64,000 nt of DNA from Gymnodinialimonas phycosphaerae (lineage in GTDB: Bacteria; Pseudomonadota; Alphaproteobacteria; Rhodobacterales; Rhodobacteraceae): the NCBI RefSeq assembly GCF_019195455.1, contig NZ_JAIMBW010000001.1:3562001-3626000 (forward strand), in the 5' to 3' direction. Of the stretch, positions 58,557-64,000 are shown one piece after another. The position numbers were made by a program, and so were the translations under genes. The notes below the pieces were generated by a model. The model made no database searches. It saw only the letters and a program-made list of their open reading frames with translations, and was not told the origin of the DNA. Every line of letters starts with the position of its first letter. Within the stretch, counting starts at the first letter, position 1.

Positions 58557-58582
58557 GGCGCCCCAGACCGGGGCGCCTTTTT
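58557..58582 (+). terminator. Rho-independent terminator after rplA
   Basis: 8-bp stem GGCGCCCC (58557-58564)/GGGGCGCC (58570-58577), then TTTTT. Ends the rplKA transcript 25 bases after the rplA stop. Confidence 0.94.
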
Positions 58583-58680
58583 CATGTTTTTGGGCGGGCG
58601 ATGGGTCCTTTTGAAATCACAAGGCGTGATATCAGGAGATGGGTGCGGAGCCCTCTTCACCGAGGCTCCGTCTCACGATA

Positions 58681-58713
58681 GTGATAGTCCCCATTTTTTT
58701 GGGGGGATGTCAC
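58681..58713 (+). promoter_or_regulatory. Ribosome-binding site sequestered in a CCCC/GGGG hairpin
   Basis: In front of the start at 58714, CCCC (58689-58692), A and seven T, then GGGGGG (58701-58706), then ATGTCAC. The G-run is the only candidate Shine-Dalgarno sequence, with 7 bases to the ATG, and can pair with the CCCC. Outer GTGA (58681-58684)/TCAC (58710-58713) extends the structure. Confidence 0.6.
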
Positions 58714-59172
58714 ATGTCACTTTTCCGAACGATTTGTGCCGCTGGGGCGCTTGCCCTTGCAACGGGGTCTGCTCAGGCTTCGACTGTTGCGTATGTTCTT
58801 TCGGCAGAAGGCACGGCCCAATTCGGGTTCACGGACTTCACCATCGCATTCGATGATCTGGATATGGATGGATTGCTTGATCTGAACGAGATCACGGCAT
58901 TCTCGGGCACATTCTTTGATGACGTAGCGTCTCCGGGGGATCCCTTTGTGACCGTGCTGCGGGTCTCGGAAATTGCCGGGTTCGCAGAACCGTCGACGAC
59001 TCCGGCGAGCGGGCTTTGGGGCTTTGAACGCGCCAACGGGCAACAATCGGCAGATCTTGCAAGCAACTACAACTATACGCTGACAGCCGCACCTATCCCG
59101 CTGCCTGGTGCAGCCCTTCTTCTTGTTGGCGCGCTTTTGGGGCTTGGTGCCTTACGTAGGCGGTCAGCCTAA
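58714..59172 (+). CDS. VPLPA-CTERM sorted secreted protein (2)
   Basis: A 152-residue exported protein: signal peptide LFRTICAAGALALATGSAQA, a mature part with DLDMDGLLDLNEITAFSG (an EF-hand-like acidic stretch), and a C-terminal tail PIPLPGAALLLVGALLGLGA with RRRSA, matching VPLPA-CTERM. It is unrelated in sequence to the first one except for the tail. It lies between rplA and rplJ. The start at 58714 is chosen over a longer frame from 58639, which lacks a good signal. Confidence 0.85.
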   Translation: MSLFRTICAAGALALATGSAQASTVAYVLSAEGTAQFGFTDFTIAFDDLDMDGLLDLNEITAFSGTFFDDVASPGDPFVTVLRVSEIAGFAEPSTTPASGLWGFERANGQQSADLASNYNYTLTAAPIPLPGAALLLVGALLGLGALRRRSA

Positions 59173-59488
59173 CCCAAACGGCAGGTTGAGGCCATTTTCC
59201 TCTCTGCGGCCCTTGGCAAACTGCACCGATCCGTTTAGTGACGCCCATGCAGCAGAGCGTGCGATTCGTCGGACGCTCTTTTGCGTTTCGTCCGAGACGG
59301 TGGGTTGGGGCCTTAAAATCCCGTTAATTCCTGCCCGAGATGGGATCAGACTTTGTTGAACGCTCAACCCGTTGAGCGCTTGGCGGTGTTCGGTTCCGTT
59401 GTATTGCGGACCAAAAACCGCCGGAGCGATCCGGTTAATAGAGCGGTTGGCCCTAAATGTTTTAGGGTCGCCAAGTTGGAGAAAACCT
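59173..59488 (+). promoter_or_regulatory. Gene-free leader of rplJL-rpoB
   Basis: About 316 bases with no gene. It holds two hairpins: TCGGACG (59269-59275)/CGTCCGA (59289-59295) and CGCTCAAC (59361-59368)/GTTGAGCG (59371-59378). It should contain the rplJ promoter and the leader on which L10/L12 autoregulation acts in other bacteria. I cannot show a match to a known leader family. Confidence 0.6.
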
Positions 59489-60001
59489 GTGGATAGAGCC
59501 CAGAAAGAGAAAGTGGTCGAGGAACTCGGCCAGATCTTTGAAAGCTCTGGCGTCGTGGTAGTTGCACACTACCAGGGCCTCACGGTTGCTAACATGCAAG
59601 ATCTGCGCGGTCGCGTTCGCGACGCAGGCGGGGCCGTGCGTGTTGCCAAGAACAAGCTCGCCAAGATTGCCCTTGATGGAACGCCTGCCTCTGGCATCGC
59701 GGACCTGATGACGGGCATGACTGTTCTTGCCTATTCGGAAGACCCGGTCGCGGCTGCGAAAGCTGCGGACGAGTTTGCCAAAGAGAATGACAAATACGTC
59801 ATCCTTGGCGGTGCGATGGGCGAAAACATCCTGGATGCCGATGGTGTTAAAGCCGTTGCGAAGATGCCTTCCCGCGAGGAGCTTATTGCTTCGATCGTTG
59901 GTTGCATCGGCGCACCTGCCTCCAACATCGCCGGTGCCATTGGCGCGCCTGCCTCGAATATCGCTTCCATCCTTTCGACTATCGAAGAGAAGGCGGCGTA
60001 A
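59489..60001 (+). CDS. rplJ: 50S ribosomal protein L10
   Basis: A 170-residue L10 starting [18 protein letters not shown], with [16 protein letters not shown] and [12 protein letters not shown], and an L12-binding C-terminal helix. GTG start at 59489 with GGAG spaced 8 bases; the open frame upstream to 59372 is leader. rplL follows about 60 bases downstream. Confidence 0.97.
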   Translation: MDRAQKEKVVEELGQIFESSGVVVVAHYQGLTVANMQDLRGRVRDAGGAVRVAKNKLAKIALDGTPASGIADLMTGMTVLAYSEDPVAAAKAADEFAKENDKYVILGGAMGENILDADGVKAVAKMPSREELIASIVGCIGAPASNIAGAIGAPASNIASILSTIEEKAA

Positions 60002-60063
60002 GCACCCGTTGAGAACCTGCCCCTTGTGGCGTTGGAACACATACTTACATACGGAAAAAGCAA

Positions 60064-60438
60064 ATGGCTGATCTGAAGAAACTCGCAGAAGAGATCGTTG
60101 GTCTGACCCTCCTGGAAGCCCAGGAACTGAAGACCATCCTGAAAGACGAATACGGCATCGAGCCCGCCGCTGGCGGCGCCGTGATGATGGCTGGCCCTGC
60201 AGATGGTGGCGGTGCCGCTGCTGAAGAGCAGACCGAATTCGACGTCGTTCTGAAGAACGCCGGCGCCTCCAAGATCAACGTGATCAAGGAAGTTCGCGGC
60301 ATCACGGGCCTTGGCCTGAAAGAAGCAAAAGACCTGGTCGAAGCCGGTGGCAAGATCAAAGAAGGCGTCGACAAGGCGGAAGCCGAAGAAGTCAAAGCCA
60401 AGCTGGAAGCAGCTGGCGCCGAGGTCGAGCTGGCCTAA
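60064..60438 (+). CDS. rplL: 50S ribosomal protein L7/L12
   Basis: A 124-residue L12. N-terminal dimer domain ([20 protein letters not shown]), Ala-rich hinge ([19 protein letters not shown]), C-terminal domain with [18 protein letters not shown]. Binds L10 and recruits translation factors. Standard length. Confidence 0.98.
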   Translation: MADLKKLAEEIVGLTLLEAQELKTILKDEYGIEPAAGGAVMMAGPADGGGAAAEEQTEFDVVLKNAGASKINVIKEVRGITGLGLKEAKDLVEAGGKIKEGVDKAEAEEVKAKLEAAGAEVELA

Positions 60439-60513
60439 TTGGTCTAGCGCCCCGGTTGATGGGGTAACGAATTGGCTGGGTCCGGGGGAAATTCCGGGTC
60501 CAGCTAAACTCGT

Positions 60514-60549
60514 CTTGGAAAGAGCCTCGCAGCGGGGGCGTTTTCCAAG
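60514..60549 (+). promoter_or_regulatory. Long hairpin in the rplL-rpoB gap
   Basis: CTTGGAAA (60514-60521) pairs with TTTCCAAG (60542-60549), with further G/C pairing inside (GCCTC with GGGGGC). In E. coli this gap holds an attenuator and an RNase III site; the same role is likely but not shown here. Confidence 0.65.
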
Positions 60550-60682
60550 GCGATAGCAAACGGATCGTGCTTTGCCGGTGGGACGGCAGACAGATTGATC
60601 CGCTACGTCCTAATTCTTGCGAGCGCTCCGCCGAGGTCCCGGCGGCGAGGGTGCCGCGCGAGAGAGAAAGGTGCGCACGCAC

Positions 60683-64000
<3,318 letters not shown>

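Overview
The window is a continuous piece of alphaproteobacterial chromosome, most likely from a Rhodobacteraceae (Roseobacter-group) bacterium. This is inferred from several gene orders and families: the ChvI-ChvG-HprK-RapZ-EIIA-HPr cluster, an rnc-era-DUF1491-recO block, etfBA next to a 3-hydroxybutyryl-CoA dehydrogenase, a long methylsuccinyl-CoA dehydrogenase-type protein, two VPLPA-CTERM proteins, and GC-rich codon use. No phage, IS element, CRISPR array or rRNA operon was seen. Almost every base is chromosomal housekeeping with small accessory insertions.

Layout. 1-7.4 kb: polyhydroxybutyrate genes (phbB partial, phbA), an EAL phosphodiesterase, tag, a TlpA-like thioredoxin, argH with a small lipoprotein, greA, and an unknown membrane protein that ends inside a 17-bp tandem repeat followed by three perfect palindromes. 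7.4-17.2 kb: mixed accessory stretch (TRIC channel, rnhA, methyltransferases, LysE exporter, FMN protein, ispH, peroxiredoxin-like protein, pentapeptide protein, and a TetR regulator with a reductive-dehalogenase-like iron-sulfur protein and a divergent DUF1772 protein). 17.3-27.9 kb: folK, rpoZ, RSH (ppGpp), DUF2062, pdxJ, acpS, lepB, rnc, era, recO, thpR. 28-34.5 kb: methylsuccinyl-CoA dehydrogenase candidate, TSUP permease, sulfotransferase-like protein, two DUF3859 secreted proteins, pckA. 34.8-40.4 kb: ChvI/ChvG two-component system, HPr kinase, RapZ, EIIA, HPr and an acyltransferase. 40.5-51.5 kb: hbd, etfA/etfB, hemolysin III family protein, corrinoid adenosyltransferase, SDR, SH3 protein, parC. 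51.6-64 kb: tuf, tRNA-Trp, secE, nusG, rplK, rplA, rplJ, rplL and the first 1106 codons of rpoB, with secreted-protein genes inserted between the ribosomal units.

How the genes fit together. PhbA/PhbB, the Mcd candidate, Hbd, EtfAB, the corrinoid adenosyltransferase and PckA fit acetyl-CoA storage and assimilation through the ethylmalonyl-CoA pathway and gluconeogenesis (inference from family knowledge). RpoZ and RSH, and ChvIG with the HprK/EIIA/HPr branch, are global regulatory modules.

Most interesting signals: (i) three exact copies of one operator (CCGTAAT-N4-ATTACGG), two between tetR and the DUF1772 gene and one about 6 kb away in front of a LysE exporter, suggesting a small TetR regulon that may include a reductive-dehalogenase-like protein; (ii) two VPLPA-CTERM surface-protein genes placed as separate units inside the nusG-rplKA-rplJL-rpoBC region; (iii) the tandem array and triple palindrome at 7.2-7.4 kb; (iv) a 25-bp inverted repeat spanning the tuf stop codon.
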